Source: Phycisphaeraceae bacterium
GTDB lineage: Bacteria; Planctomycetota; Phycisphaerae; Phycisphaerales; SM1A02
DNA length: 64,000 nt
Assembly (NCBI GenBank): GCA_015709595.1
Contig: CP054178.1
Coordinates: 3,539,205 to 3,603,204, forward strand
Direction of reading: 5' to 3'
The notes beneath the pieces are model-generated. The model did not search any database, was not told the DNA's origin, and saw only the letters and a program-made list of their open reading frames with translations. Within the stretch, counting starts at the first letter, position 1. Every line of letters begins with the position of its first letter. This document shows, piece after piece, positions 1-10,134 of the stretch. The translations under genes were made by a program, and so were the position numbers.

Positions 1-2476
1 CGCGCCATTCATCGCGGTAGACCTCCACCGCGCCGGTGGCCTCAACCGGCGTGTTGTTGGCGTCGAGCGCGGTGAACTCGATCTTCACGTTCTCGCCCGG
101 CTTGTACAGGTTGTGCTCGGACCTGGGATAGACGAAATACTTCTGCATGGTGACGCGGATCACGTCCGTGCCGACCACCTCGCGGCGCGAAGAATCCACC
201 ACGCGGGCCTCGACCTCGTACTCGTAGTTCTGCCCGTCATGGAGCGGCGTGTCGAAGGAGATGGACGCCAGCCCGGCGTCATCAGTCTTGATCTTCTCGC
301 GGCGGATCTCATTCCCGCGACCGTACCAGTTTCGCCACGGGCGGCCGCCCTGGTCGTCATGGAGCCAGCCGAAGTCGCGCGGCGGCTGCCACGAGTGCCA
401 GTAAGGCCGCTGGTAGATGACCACCTCCACTTCGGCGTTGGCCACGGGCGCTCCGAAGTAGTACTGCGCGCTGATCTGCGCCTCGACGGTGTCGCCGACT
501 TGATAGATGAGCCGCTTGCCGTTCACCCTGGGCGTGCTGACCGTGACCTCGTACTCCGGGAGTTTGTACTCCTCGAGCCGGAAGAGCGCGGCGTTTCCGA
601 TCCACTCGCCCCGGTCCTTCGTCCAGAACTGCACGGTGTACTGACCGAGCGGCATCGAGGTGGTGACCTCCAGCGAATCCCACGCCGCGCCGAAGTTGTT
701 GAGCGTGAGCGATCCCTCCTTCACCTTGGCGCCCTGCGGATCGTTGATCTCGAACGCCACCACCTGGTTGGCGGGGGTCTGGTAGGTCGATTCACGGTAC
801 AGCCGCGCGATGGCCTTCCACTCCACTTTCTCGCCAGGTCGATAGGCGGGTCGATCAGTGAAGGCGTAGATGCGGTACGCCCGCCCCGGCGAGGGTTGCT
901 GATTCGCCCACGAGTTGTTGAACGCCTGTCGGTCATCCTTGCGGGCGGCGAAGAACAGCCCGCCGTAGCCGGTGGGCGTCGAGAGCGCGAAGGCGGCGAT
1001 GCCCGAAGCATCGGTCCTGCCCTCGTGACGCCGGGCGGTCCAGAACCGGTTGTCCGAACGCCGCACCTCCCACACGCTGACCACGGCGTCCGCCACGGGC
1101 GATCCGTCGACGGCGTCGCAGGCGAAGACCACGGTGCGGTCCGCCACCGTCTTGGTGATGAGCGTCACGTCGGAAATGAGCAGCAGATCGCGGACCTTGC
1201 GGTCGCCCGCACGGGCCTCGATCACGTACGCGCCCGGTTCGAGTTTCTCATCCAGCGTGATGGACTCGCCGCCCGGCAGGTGGTCGCCGGCGTCCTTCGT
1301 GTCCTTGACGAAGGAGCGTGCCTGCGGGGCCTTGGACAGGTCGATCGTATCGAGCCACGCCCGCTGATTATCCGACCGCGCGGGGAAGGCGACGTCCTTC
1401 GTCAGGTCCACCTTGTGGATGGAGATGTCAATGGCACGGATGTTCCGCCACCCCAGCTGGAACTGCTGTTCGGACGAGGGCAGAAACGCGTTGGACGCGG
1501 TGAGCGCCAGTTGCGGCTCGGTGATCTCACGGATGCGGTTTCGGGCCTGCTCCACGTAGGCCGAGCGTCCCGCGGGGAACTCCGCGATCAGGCGGCGGTA
1601 CAGCTCAACCGCGCCGCGATAATCGACGCGCGTGGTCCACTGTCCGTCGTCCAGCCGCGCCGGACGGCCCTGCTGGCTGAGCCACTCGGCGTAGAAGAAC
1701 AGGGCGTCGTCGTACCACTCGACGGTCCGGCCCGCGGTGAGCACGGACTGGAACAGTTCCTCCACCCGGTTCTGCAGCCGCACCCCGCCCTGGTGTCGCA
1801 GCGACATCGCCAGCAGGTACTGCGCGTGTGAGCGGTCCTCATCCGTGGCGGCGATCTTCACCGCGTTGTCGAGAATATTCGAGGGAATGTACGTGTTCTG
1901 ACGGTACCAGATGTATTCGTTGAACCACGCCGGCTCGGAGGCGCGGAAGACGATGTCGAGGTATCGTGCACGCGCGAGGTCCAGGTCGCGCTGACCCGCC
2001 CAGTAGTCCAGCGCCGCGGCGTAGTGCTGCCAGCCGGGATGCCAGTTGCGAGAATCGTTTCGAATCCACCAGTAGTCGCCCAGCGACTCCTGAATCGCCG
2101 CCCATGTGTGGTCGCGGCTGACGGAGGTGGGATAGGCGACCCGCAGCAGGTCGTTGAGGATCTGAACCGCGCGCTGATAGTCCGTGTCGTCATTGGAGCG
2201 TGAAGCCGCCCGGTTGCGCCACATCGAGTCGCCGATTCGGAAGGTCACCCAGCGCCGCTCCGGCTCGGGCAGGGTCATCTTCTCCGCCTGCTGGTAGAGC
2301 GCCAGGGCGCGAGAGAACGACTTCTCGGCATGGTGCTTCTCGGCTTCCTGTTTGAGCCGCGCATAGGCGTCATCGGGCGGCTGCGCCTCGCGAGCGGCCG
2401 CGGCGAGTGAAGGCGCCAGCAATGCAAACGCGAGCACCAGCGTGAGCGACGCCGGGAAGGAGCGGTGGGCTGTCAT
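1..2476 (-). CDS. Alpha-2-macroglobulin family protein, N-terminal part (cut by window edge)
   Basis: The gene begins at ATG 2476 and runs off the left edge, so 825 codons of the N-terminal part are seen. A Sec signal peptide (basic MTAHR, then a hydrophobic run ending ..LAAAA) is followed by a helical, TPR-like region (about residues 35-270) and then beta-rich macroglobulin domains. The hallmark TDRPAYRPGEKVEWKAI of an MG2 domain is present, and a second similar strand motif (NLYKPGENVKIEFTA) lies close to the edge. Bacterial alpha-2-macroglobulins are periplasmic protease traps or cell-envelope guards. The thioester and receptor domains lie outside the window, so an active thioester cannot be confirmed. 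No lipobox is seen, unlike E. coli YfhM. The family call is firm, the exact role is inferred. Confidence 0.88.
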   Translation of the reverse strand, partial: MTAHRSFPASLTLVLAFALLAPSLAAAAREAQPPDDAYARLKQEAEKHHAEKSFSRALALYQQAEKMTLPEPERRWVTFRIGDSMWRNRAASRSNDDTDYQRAVQILNDLLRVAYPTSVSRDHTWAAIQESLGDYWWIRNDSRNWHPGWQHYAAALDYWAGQRDLDLARARYLDIVFRASEPAWFNEYIWYRQNTYIPSNILDNAVKIAATDEDRSHAQYLLAMSLRHQGGVRLQNRVEELFQSVLTAGRTVEWYDDALFFYAEWLSQQGRPARLDDGQWTTRVDYRGAVELYRRLIAEFPAGRSAYVEQARNRIREITEPQLALTASNAFLPSSEQQFQLGWRNIRAIDISIHKVDLTKDVAFPARSDNQRAWLDTIDLSKAPQARSFVKDTKDAGDHLPGGESITLDEKLEPGAYVIEARAGDRKVRDLLLISDVTLITKTVADRTVVFACDAVDGSPVADAVVSVWEVRRSDNRFWTARRHEGRTDASGIAAFALSTPTGYGGLFFAARKDDRQAFNNSWANQQPSPGRAYRIYAFTDRPAYRPGEKVEWKAIARLYRESTYQTPANQVVAFEINDPQGAKVKEGSLTLNNFGAAWDSLEVTTSMPLGQYTVQFWTKDRGEWIGNAALFRLEEYKLPEYEVTVSTPRVNGKRLIYQVGDTVEAQISAQYYFGAPVANAEVEVVIYQRPYWHSWQPPRDFGWLHDDQGGRPWRNWYGRGNEIRREKIKTDDAGLASISFDTPLHDGQNYEYEVEARVVDSSRREVVGTDVIRVTMQKYFVYPRSEHNLYKPGENVKIEFTALDANNTPVEATGAVEVYRDEWR

Positions 2477-2680
2477 GGGGCGGCTCCGGAGGGGTGCGTG
2501 GAGGACACGCGCGGATGGATGATCCTTCCACCCCGGACCTGCCACGGCAAACAGCGCGCGAAGACGAACCGGAACGAGGTCATCCGCTGGTCAGACGGGC
2601 CGCCGATCACTTTCTTAGATCGAGCCGGGATGAATCGTCGGGGCCATGTGCGGCATCGGCGACACCCGGCAGAGAGGAAG

Positions 2681-3883
2681 TCACCCCCTGCCGGCTCGAA
2701 CGACCACGCGCGTCCCGTCCTGAACGCGATCCCCGGGGTACACGATCACCCGGTCGCCTTCGACCAACCCGCCGAGCACCTGGGCCTGAACGCCGTTGCG
2801 GCGGCCGACCTGCACGGTGCGAAGCACGGCGTGATCCTGCTGGATGACAAACACGGCCCAGGCCGTCCCCCGACGGAAGAGTGCGCTGTCCGGGACGACC
2901 AGCGCAGCGTCATCGCGCCAGACGACGATGCCCGCCTCGATGCGGAAGCCGTCCCCCAGCCCGATGCGCGCCTCCGGCTCGTCAAGAAAGTCGATGACGA
3001 CGTTGACGCGCTGTTCATCGACGCCCAGCGCGGAGACCTTGGTGAACGCCGCCGGCTCCACCAGACGCACCGCGCCGCGCAGCGCTGCTCCGCCGCCCCA
3101 GCGTTCGATGACCACCGCGTCGCCTGGCCGGATGCCCACGGCATCGACCGACAGCACGTCCACCACGGCTTCAAGATCGGCGGGATCGCCGATCTCGATG
3201 ATGGGTGCGCCCGCGCTCACCACCGCCGCGCTCTGCTGCATGACGCGCAGCACGCGACCGCTGACAGGCGCGGGGATGACGAACGCGGCGTTCTCTCCGC
3301 CGCCCCGGGCCTGGGTGAGCGCGCTTTGCGCGAGTTCAAGTTCGAAGCGGGCGATTTCCCGCGCGTATTCCGCCGAGCGGAGATCCTGCCTGGCGATCGT
3401 GACGTTGAACGCCGCCGTCTCCAGTTCGCGGGGTGTGGCGGCCAGCCGTTCCGACGCCTCCACAAGGCGTTTGAGATCCTTCTCGGCGAAGTCCACCCCG
3501 GCGACAGCGCGATCAACGGCGGCGCCGGCGCGATCCACCGCCGCCTGCGCCGCGCGCACGCGGGCTTCGGCCTCCGCCTGGGCGCGGGCGTCGAGCAGCG
3601 CCGGGTCGGTGGGCTGAATGGTGGCGAGCACCGTCTGACCGGCGATGACTTCATCGCCAGGGTCGAGCGAGACGCGGGCCAGCCGACCGGCGAGCGGTGC
3701 GGAGACGATGTACCGCTCGCGGATGCGGGTGACGCCGTCCTCCTCGACCATCACGCGCATGGGTGCGCGCTCGACGACGCCCGTCTCCACTTCAACGGGC
3801 CTGGGTCGCAGCGCGTAGACCGCCGCCGCGGCGCCGCCCAGCACCACCACCAGCGTCACGATGCGCCCAAAGGTGAGTTTCAT
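2681..3883 (-). CDS. HlyD-type periplasmic adaptor subunit of an ABC exporter
   Basis: 400 aa with a single N-terminal membrane anchor (residues about 8-26), a lipoyl/barrel-sandwich half (VSAPLAGRLARVSLDPGDEV), a long Ala/Glu-rich coiled-coil hairpin (about residues 95-190) and the second half motif (IPAPVSGRVLRVMQQS). This is the membrane-fusion protein layout that couples inner-membrane ABC exporters to the outer part of the envelope. It is the last gene of a minus-strand three-gene set: ATPase (7099-6356), FtsX-type permease, then this gene, with 54 bp to the permease. ATG 3883 fits the anchor. No TolC-like outer-membrane factor is adjacent. The substrate is unknown. Confidence 0.9.
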   Translation of the reverse strand: MKLTFGRIVTLVVVLGGAAAAVYALRPRPVEVETGVVERAPMRVMVEEDGVTRIRERYIVSAPLAGRLARVSLDPGDEVIAGQTVLATIQPTDPALLDARAQAEAEARVRAAQAAVDRAGAAVDRAVAGVDFAEKDLKRLVEASERLAATPRELETAAFNVTIARQDLRSAEYAREIARFELELAQSALTQARGGGENAAFVIPAPVSGRVLRVMQQSAAVVSAGAPIIEIGDPADLEAVVDVLSVDAVGIRPGDAVVIERWGGGAALRGAVRLVEPAAFTKVSALGVDEQRVNVVIDFLDEPEARIGLGDGFRIEAGIVVWRDDAALVVPDSALFRRGTAWAVFVIQQDHAVLRTVQVGRRNGVQAQVLGGLVEGDRVIVYPGDRVQDGTRVVVRAGRG

Positions 3884-3937
3884 GCACAGACTCCCCGGCT
3901 GGCCGTCGCGGATGATACCCGGCGCATCCCTTCCCGA

Positions 3938-6346
3938 TCACTCCTGCGCCTTGAGCACCGACACCAGGTCGAAGCGGTCCACGTTCCGCCGCACCACCAG
4001 CCCGGACACCACCACCGCCAGCAGCGTGACGCCCGCGGCGAAGGCGAAGGTCGGCGCCTCCACCACCAGCGGGATGCGCTGCGTCTCCGTCTCCAGCGCG
4101 GTCACGACCAGCGCGGCGAAGCCGTACCCGATCACCATGCCCACGGGCAGCGCGATGGCGGTCAGCACGCCCAGTTCGCCCAGCAGAATCGCCGACACCT
4201 CGGCCCGCGTGAAGCCGATGACCCGCAGCGTGGCCAGTTCGCGGCTGCGCTCCGCCAGCGTGATGCGGGCGCTGTTGTACACCACGCCGAAGGCGATGAT
4301 GCAGGCGAAGAACACGTTGAATGTCCGCATGCGGAGCAGGTTCTCCGCGATGGTTTCGCGGAAGGACTTCACCGCCGCCTCGCGCACCACCACGCTGGCC
4401 ACGCCGGGAGTGAGCTTGAGCCGGGCGTACAGGTCCGCCTGCATCAACGGGTCCACGGCGAGAAAGGCCCCGGAAACGGTGTCGCCCTCGCGCAGCAGTC
4501 GGCGCAGGGAGCGGATATCCATGTACGCGCTCGTGCCCGTGAAGTCGGTCACGATCGACGCCACCGGGGCTTCGATGACGGGTCGCCGGCCGTCCAGCAC
4601 CTCCAGGCGCACGATGTCGCCAACCCCGGCGCGCAGCCGTTCGGCCAGCTTGTCCGAGAGCACCAGCCCCTCATCCGGCAGGACGACGCGCGAACCATCC
4701 TCGGCGCGGGGGACGAAGAGATCGTGATCCGACGACAGCCCGATCAGCCCCTGCCGCTCCGAGTAGTGTCCGTGGATGAACCGACCCGCCACCGCGCGAA
4801 AGGGCTCCACCCGGCGCACGCCCGGCATGGCCCGCAGCTCGCTCACGGCGCGCGAGGGGACGACTTCGCTGGTGCTGACCATCAGGTGCTGGCGCTGCAC
4901 GCGCGCGAACTGAAAATCCAGCACGTAGTTGATGGCGTCCAGCGCGAACTGTCCCAGCACCAGCACCCCCACCGCCATGGCGATGCCCAGCATGGTCAGC
5001 CCGGCGCGAATCGGCTCGCGCTCCAGCGAACGGACCACCATGCGCGAACCGGCGGTCATCCACCGCTGCAGCCCGAGGCGCTCGAGCGCCGTTGGCCTGT
5101 AGACGCCGGGCGCGGGTGGGCGCATGGCTTCGGCTGGGGGGAGCGCCGCCACGCGGCGCAGCGGGCGCAGCGTGCCGACCAGCCCGGCGCCGATGCTCAC
5201 CAGCGCCGCCATCATCGGCACCTTCGGATCGAAGTCGTACGCCAGCAGCGGAAAGCGGAAGAAGCGGGCGTACATCACCGTCAGCCCCTGGCCCATCCAC
5301 GCACCGGCCGCCGTGCCGATGGCCACGCCCGTCAGCACGATGGCGAGCATGAATCCCAGGTAATGACGCGCCACCTCGCCCCCGGAGTAGCCGAAGGCGC
5401 GCAGAATGGCGATCTGCTCGCGCTGCGTACCGATCAACCGCGAGAGCACCATGTTGAGCAGGAAGGCCGCCACGGACAGGAAGATCGCCGGAGCCATCAC
5501 CGCCATGGCGCGCAGTTGATCGAGCTCTCCGGCGATGAACTTGGCGGACGTCTGATCGGATCGCCCGTACGAGCCGAGTCCGCCGAATGGTTCGATCAGC
5601 GCGTCCAGCCGCTGGATGACTTCCTGCTCCACCGCGCCGGGACCGATCGAGACGACCACGTTGTTGAAGGCCCCCGCCAGGTCGAAGGCGGCGGCCAGAT
5701 CATCCTCGCCCATCCACAGCACGCCGAAGCGCTTGTTGTCGGGCAGCACTTCACCCTCGCGGATCTCGTACACGAACTCGGGGGACAGGGCGACACCGAC
5801 GATGCGCAGCCGCTGCATTCGTCCGTTGATGATGGCGCGAAGCGTGTCGCCCGGTTTGAGCGCGTGGGCGGCGGCGAAGGCCTCGCTCACCAGCGCCTCG
5901 CCCCGGCGGTCGGGATCGGGGAGGCGACCGGATCGAAGGTGGAGCGCGTGGAGCGCGGGCTCGCCCGATCGGGGCAGCGAGATGAGCCGCCCCACCACCG
6001 GCTCGGGAAAGTCGGCCACGTCCAGGTTCACGTCAAACACGATGCGGGGTTCGACGCGCGAGACGCCGGGAATGTCGGCGAGTCGCCTGGCCAGCGAGTC
6101 CGGCGCGCGACGAAGATGCGCGAAGACGTGTCCGAATCGGTACGAGGCGAAGTAGCCGTCGCGCGTGTTCCGCAGCGAATCGAGCGCGGTCAGCGACATG
6201 GTGAACGTCGCCACGCCCGAGGCCAGCACCAGCGCAATCGCCAGCACCTGCCAGCGCAGGCGCGACAGGTCGCGGGCGAGTTTGCGGTTGAGCGCGGTCA
6301 TGCGGGTCGGTCGGTCCGCTCCTTCACGGTCGCGGCGTGCGTTCAT
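3938..6346 (-). CDS. FtsX/MacB-type ABC transporter permease (two FtsX domains)
   Basis: 802 aa from ATG 6346, or 787 aa from the alternative ATG 6301 (MTALNRKLARDL), which looks more like family N-termini. Layout: TM1 at the N-terminus (WQVLAIALVLASGVATF), a large extracytoplasmic domain, three TMs near residues 275-375 forming the first FtsX domain, another TM (AGLTMLGIAMAVGVLVLG), a second periplasmic domain and a second FtsX domain (NVFFACIIAFGVVYNSARIT, then two more TMs). Both FtsX domains carry the cytoplasmic RELATLRVIGF / REQIAILRAFGY coupling motif. It lies 9 bp after the ATPase and 54 bp before the HlyD adaptor, so a DevCBA-like or MacB-like export complex is likely. The extra 15 N-terminal codons overlap a 20-bp sequence repeated near 12602, another reason to consider the 6301 start. 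Confidence 0.9.
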   Translation of the reverse strand: MNARRDREGADRPTRMTALNRKLARDLSRLRWQVLAIALVLASGVATFTMSLTALDSLRNTRDGYFASYRFGHVFAHLRRAPDSLARRLADIPGVSRVEPRIVFDVNLDVADFPEPVVGRLISLPRSGEPALHALHLRSGRLPDPDRRGEALVSEAFAAAHALKPGDTLRAIINGRMQRLRIVGVALSPEFVYEIREGEVLPDNKRFGVLWMGEDDLAAAFDLAGAFNNVVVSIGPGAVEQEVIQRLDALIEPFGGLGSYGRSDQTSAKFIAGELDQLRAMAVMAPAIFLSVAAFLLNMVLSRLIGTQREQIAILRAFGYSGGEVARHYLGFMLAIVLTGVAIGTAAGAWMGQGLTVMYARFFRFPLLAYDFDPKVPMMAALVSIGAGLVGTLRPLRRVAALPPAEAMRPPAPGVYRPTALERLGLQRWMTAGSRMVVRSLEREPIRAGLTMLGIAMAVGVLVLGQFALDAINYVLDFQFARVQRQHLMVSTSEVVPSRAVSELRAMPGVRRVEPFRAVAGRFIHGHYSERQGLIGLSSDHDLFVPRAEDGSRVVLPDEGLVLSDKLAERLRAGVGDIVRLEVLDGRRPVIEAPVASIVTDFTGTSAYMDIRSLRRLLREGDTVSGAFLAVDPLMQADLYARLKLTPGVASVVVREAAVKSFRETIAENLLRMRTFNVFFACIIAFGVVYNSARITLAERSRELATLRVIGFTRAEVSAILLGELGVLTAIALPVGMVIGYGFAALVVTALETETQRIPLVVEAPTFAFAAGVTLLAVVVSGLVVRRNVDRFDLVSVLKAQE

Positions 6347-6355
6347 GGCCTCGTG

Positions 6356-7099
<744 letters not shown>

Positions 7100-7229
7100 T
7101 CACGATGATACGGCGAGCGGTGTTCCGGTGGTCGTGCGGGGTTGCGCCGCCATGCGTCGCCTGGACAGGTTGATGCGCGACTGGAATCGGTGGGCGGGTG
7201 AGCCGGCGATTGAGCAGGCCGTGGAGGAA

Positions 7230-7264
7230 GGAACAGGGAACGGGGAACGGGGAACGGGAAACGG
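7230..7264. repeat. 7-bp tandem repeat, five copies
   Basis: Five consecutive heptamers: ggaacag, ggaacgg (three times), gaaacgg. It is intergenic and not in a recognised gene. Such short arrays are prone to slippage. Confidence 0.8.
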
Positions 7265-7376
7265 ACACGAACCCGTCTCAATCGCCGGGTCACGCACCCA
7301 CCGGGGCGGCTGGGATTGTGCGGAGCGAATCGGCGGGAGCAGGGCGTCCAACGAAGGAGCGAAACGTCACGAACGG

Positions 7377-7406
7377 AACGGTGGAACTGGAAGCGCTTCC
7401 ACCGTT
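7377..7406. repeat. Perfect 10-bp inverted repeat in divergent intergenic region
   Basis: AACGGTGGAA (7377-7386) and TTCCACCGTT (7397-7406) are exact reverse complements separated by 10 nt. A nested 12-bp palindrome GGAAGCGCTTCC sits at 7389-7400. No T-run follows, so a terminator is unlikely; a dimeric regulator site or a repeat remnant are the options. Confidence 0.6.
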
Positions 7407-7609
7407 CGGCGAAGCGCAAGGTCCGGGCGCGCGGCGGCGCCGTCAACTCTCGACGGACGGCTGAAACGTCGGAGGAAAGAAATTCGCGGTTGGCGAAGAT
7501 TCGCACTTCAGGGGCGGCGCCCAGGCGCTGGGCGGTTGCGCATGGCGAGCCGCCGCCGCATGATGTTGATTCGCAAGCGTGAGGCGTGGTCGTCTGGTAT
7601 GCTGCGCGG

Positions 7610-8980
7610 ATGGTGTGCTCCGTTCTGCTGCTGTCTCTGTGGTTGGCGCCGCTGGCGACGGGAGGAATCCCGCCCGGTGATCCTGTGCCGCCCGATCCCG
7701 CGCCGCGATGGTTCAAGGGCAATCTGCATACGCACTCGCTGTGGAGCGATGGCAATGACTTCCCCGAGATGATCGCGGAGTGGTACCGCGCGCACGGCTA
7801 CGACTTTCTCGCCCTCTCCGATCACAACATCCTCAGCCAGGGGATGCGATGGATGAAAGTGGCGGACATCGAGCGCCGCGGCGGACGGGACGTGCTGGCC
7901 AAGTATCGCGCCCGCTTCGGCGACCACTGGGTCGAAACGCGCGGGGGCGAGCCGGGGCCGGACGGCGCTGTGGCGCCGCTCGAAGTGCGCCTCAAGCCGC
8001 TCAACGAGTTTCGCGCCCTGGTGGAGGAGCGCGGCCGATTCCTGCTCATCCAGGCGCAGGAGGTGACGGACGCGCTGGGACGCATCCCCATTCACATCAA
8101 CGCCGCCAACCTGCGTGATCTCATCACGCCGCAGGGCACCGGCGGCGATCCGGACGCCGACGTGGCCGACGTGATGCGCCGCAATCTGCGGGCCATCGAG
8201 GAGCAGGCCCGTCGCACCGGCCAGCCGATCCTGGCCCATCTCAATCACCCCAATTACGTCTGGGCGGTCACGGCGGAGGAGATCGCCGAGGTGGTCGAGG
8301 AGCGCTTCTTTGAAGTCTTCAACGGTCACACCGGAACCAACAACGCCGGCGACGCGCAGCACGCCTCGACCGAGGTGATCTGGGACGTCGCCAACACCAT
8401 CCGGCTGGCGCGTCTGAACGCCGCGCCCCTCTACGGGCTGGCCACGGACGACAGCCACAGCTACCACGGCGAGGGCGACAGCGACGTATCGGTCCCCGGA
8501 CGGGGCTGGATCATGGTGCGCGCGCGTCACCTGACGCCCGAGTCGCTCATCAGGTCAATCGAGGCGGGCGACTTCTACGCCTCCACCGGCGTCGCTCTGC
8601 GCGACGTGCGATTCGACGCGACCACGCGCACGCTGACCATCGACATCGAACCGATGATCGACCCTGCCACAGGGGCCTCCGTCGCGTTCACCACGAGGTT
8701 CATCGGAACGCGCCGCGTGTTCGATGACTCATCCATCGAAATCCGCGACGCCGCCGGCAACGAACTGCGCACGACGCGGCGCTACTCGGCGGACGTCGGC
8801 GCGGTGCTGGCCATCGCCGAGGGGCTGAACCCCTCGTACTCGCTGAAGGGTGATGAGCTGTACGTCCGCGCCGTGGTGACGGCGAGCATCGCGCCGGCGC
8901 GTCCCACGAAGGACAGCCCGCTCATGAAAGCGTGGACGCAGCCGGTAGGGTGGGTCGTTGGGAGCGTTCAACCGGAGTAG
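7610..8980 (+). CDS. Secreted PHP-domain metal-dependent hydrolase (CehA/McbA-like)
   Basis: 456 aa from ATG 7610; an earlier in-frame GTG at 7586 would place eight residues before the hydrophobic signal peptide (MVCSVLLLSLWLAPLATGG). The PHP metal-binding signature is clear: GNLHTHSLWSDGND near the mature N-terminus, then FLALSDHN, a later LAHLNHPN and DDSHSYHGEG, which supply the His/Asp ligands of a multinuclear metal site. Such exported PHP proteins hydrolyse phosphoesters or carbamates; the substrate is not predictable here. The gene is monocistronic. TATGCT lies 6 nt before ATG and there is no Shine-Dalgarno. Confidence 0.85.
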   Translation: MVCSVLLLSLWLAPLATGGIPPGDPVPPDPAPRWFKGNLHTHSLWSDGNDFPEMIAEWYRAHGYDFLALSDHNILSQGMRWMKVADIERRGGRDVLAKYRARFGDHWVETRGGEPGPDGAVAPLEVRLKPLNEFRALVEERGRFLLIQAQEVTDALGRIPIHINAANLRDLITPQGTGGDPDADVADVMRRNLRAIEEQARRTGQPILAHLNHPNYVWAVTAEEIAEVVEERFFEVFNGHTGTNNAGDAQHASTEVIWDVANTIRLARLNAAPLYGLATDDSHSYHGEGDSDVSVPGRGWIMVRARHLTPESLIRSIEAGDFYASTGVALRDVRFDATTRTLTIDIEPMIDPATGASVAFTTRFIGTRRVFDDSSIEIRDAAGNELRTTRRYSADVGAVLAIAEGLNPSYSLKGDELYVRAVVTASIAPARPTKDSPLMKAWTQPVGWVVGSVQPE

Positions 8981-9075
8981 ACGTGAACCGCATCATTCGC
9001 CTTCCTTCGCGGATGGCGCTGGCCTGCTTCCTCTCCCCTGAAGAAAGCGGGGGTCAGGTTGGCCTGTTCTCAATG

Positions 9076-9444
9076 CTACCGGCTCGTTTCCACGATCGGC
9101 GCCGTCGTTCCCAGGCGTTGTCCGCATTCCGGGCAGCGCGGCTCGACCAGAAAGCGGATGTCGTAACGACAGTTCGGACACAAGCCGGCGCGCAGCAGTC
9201 GTCGCCGTCGTTCCGATTCCGACGCCGCGACGGATCGGGACATGCGCTCCAGGAACAGAATGACCGCCCAAGTCAGTGCCATCGCGGCCCCGGCCCCGAT
9301 GGCGAGGACCAACTCGGCTGACAGCACACCCGCGATGTACAGCGTGAACGCCGCCGCCGCGATGAGAATGAGCCCGAACTGCGCCGCACGAAGCGTGAAC
9401 TCCGTCGTGAACCGGACGCCGAATCGCAAGGCGCGGGCGAACAT
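9076..9444 (-). CDS. Small membrane protein with C-terminal double-CxxC zinc ribbon
   Basis: 122 aa starting at ATG 9444. Two adjacent hydrophobic helices (about residues 20-42 and 46-65) are followed by a basic linker and a zinc-ribbon signature, CPNCRYDIRFLVEPRCPECG. Small membrane proteins ending in this CPNCxYDLR..CPECG motif recur in planctomycetes, with no known function. It lies 8 bp downstream of another membrane protein gene, so the two are probably co-transcribed. Confidence 0.75.
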   Translation of the reverse strand: MFARALRFGVRFTTEFTLRAAQFGLILIAAAAFTLYIAGVLSAELVLAIGAGAAMALTWAVILFLERMSRSVAASESERRRRLLRAGLCPNCRYDIRFLVEPRCPECGQRLGTTAPIVETSR

Positions 9445-9452
9445 GATCGCCC

Positions 9453-10073
9453 TCAGTGTATCACGGCTCGAACCCACGAGCCGATGGTCACCGTCACCAG
9501 CAGTTGCACGTGGGCAATGTTCTCGACGACTTCCTCCATGTCGCCGTAGACGCCGTCGATGAACCGGTAGATCACGGTATCGCCGGGCACCAGCCGCTGG
9601 AGCACCCGGCGGGCGATCATCTGCGAAAGCACGTAGGTGATGGCCGCGGCGATGAGCCAGATGCGCGTGGCGTGGCGATGACGCAGCCAGGGCGTCACCG
9701 AATCGCGCCAGAACCACGCCCACACCGCGATGGAGGCCAGCGAGGCGTACACGAACTTCGTCGTCCAGTCCCAGTGAATCTCGCGCAGCAGCACGGTGCA
9801 GGCGACGGCGGCGAGAAGGATGTAGAACCGCTCCCTTCCGCAGATGGCCCGCGTCACGCACAGCAGGGCGGCGAGGGCGGTCAACACGATCGCGCCCACT
9901 TCATGCACCGGCTTGGCCTGCAGCACCGGGGCGTCCGCCAGCACGGTCATGGCCGACCAGGCCATCCCGATCGGCCCCAGGAGCAGCGGCCACCACGCGC
10001 TCCAATGCGGGGCGGGCGGAACGATCGGCAGGACTGTCACACTGGCGGCGGTGGCGGAGGATGGCGCGGTCAT
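9453..10073 (-). CDS. Hypothetical multi-pass membrane protein
   Basis: 206 aa from ATG 10073, which has a GAGGG Shine-Dalgarno 5 nt upstream (a GTG at 10085 is also in frame). I count about six hydrophobic segments (near residues 26-45, 60-78, 85-100, 108-125, 140-160 and at the C-terminus). No family motif is recognised. It is followed after 8 bp by the zinc-ribbon membrane protein, suggesting a two-gene unit. Confidence 0.65.
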   Translation of the reverse strand: MTAPSSATAASVTVLPIVPPAPHWSAWWPLLLGPIGMAWSAMTVLADAPVLQAKPVHEVGAIVLTALAALLCVTRAICGRERFYILLAAVACTVLLREIHWDWTTKFVYASLASIAVWAWFWRDSVTPWLRHRHATRIWLIAAAITYVLSQMIARRVLQRLVPGDTVIYRFIDGVYGDMEEVVENIAHVQLLVTVTIGSWVRAVIH

Positions 10074-10134
10074 GCTGGCCCTCACGAGGATGGCGAACGC
10101 TATCCGCGATCCTCACGCGATGCAAACCGTCCGT

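Larger units (their letters stand above)
7100..7609. other. Divergent intergenic region, about 510 bp
   Basis: I see no gene in this stretch between the minus-strand ABC ATPase and the plus-strand PHP hydrolase. It holds a 7-bp tandem repeat (7230-7264), a perfect 10-bp inverted repeat (7377-7406) and hexamers that could be -10 elements next to each flanking start codon (TATCAT before 7099 on the minus strand, TATGCT at 7598 on the plus strand). Confidence 0.6.

Noticed and set aside
9020-9075. Possible transposase-associated remnant (agcgggggtcagg)
   Set aside because: Only a short suggestive string in a 95-bp gap, with no terminal repeats or coding trace.
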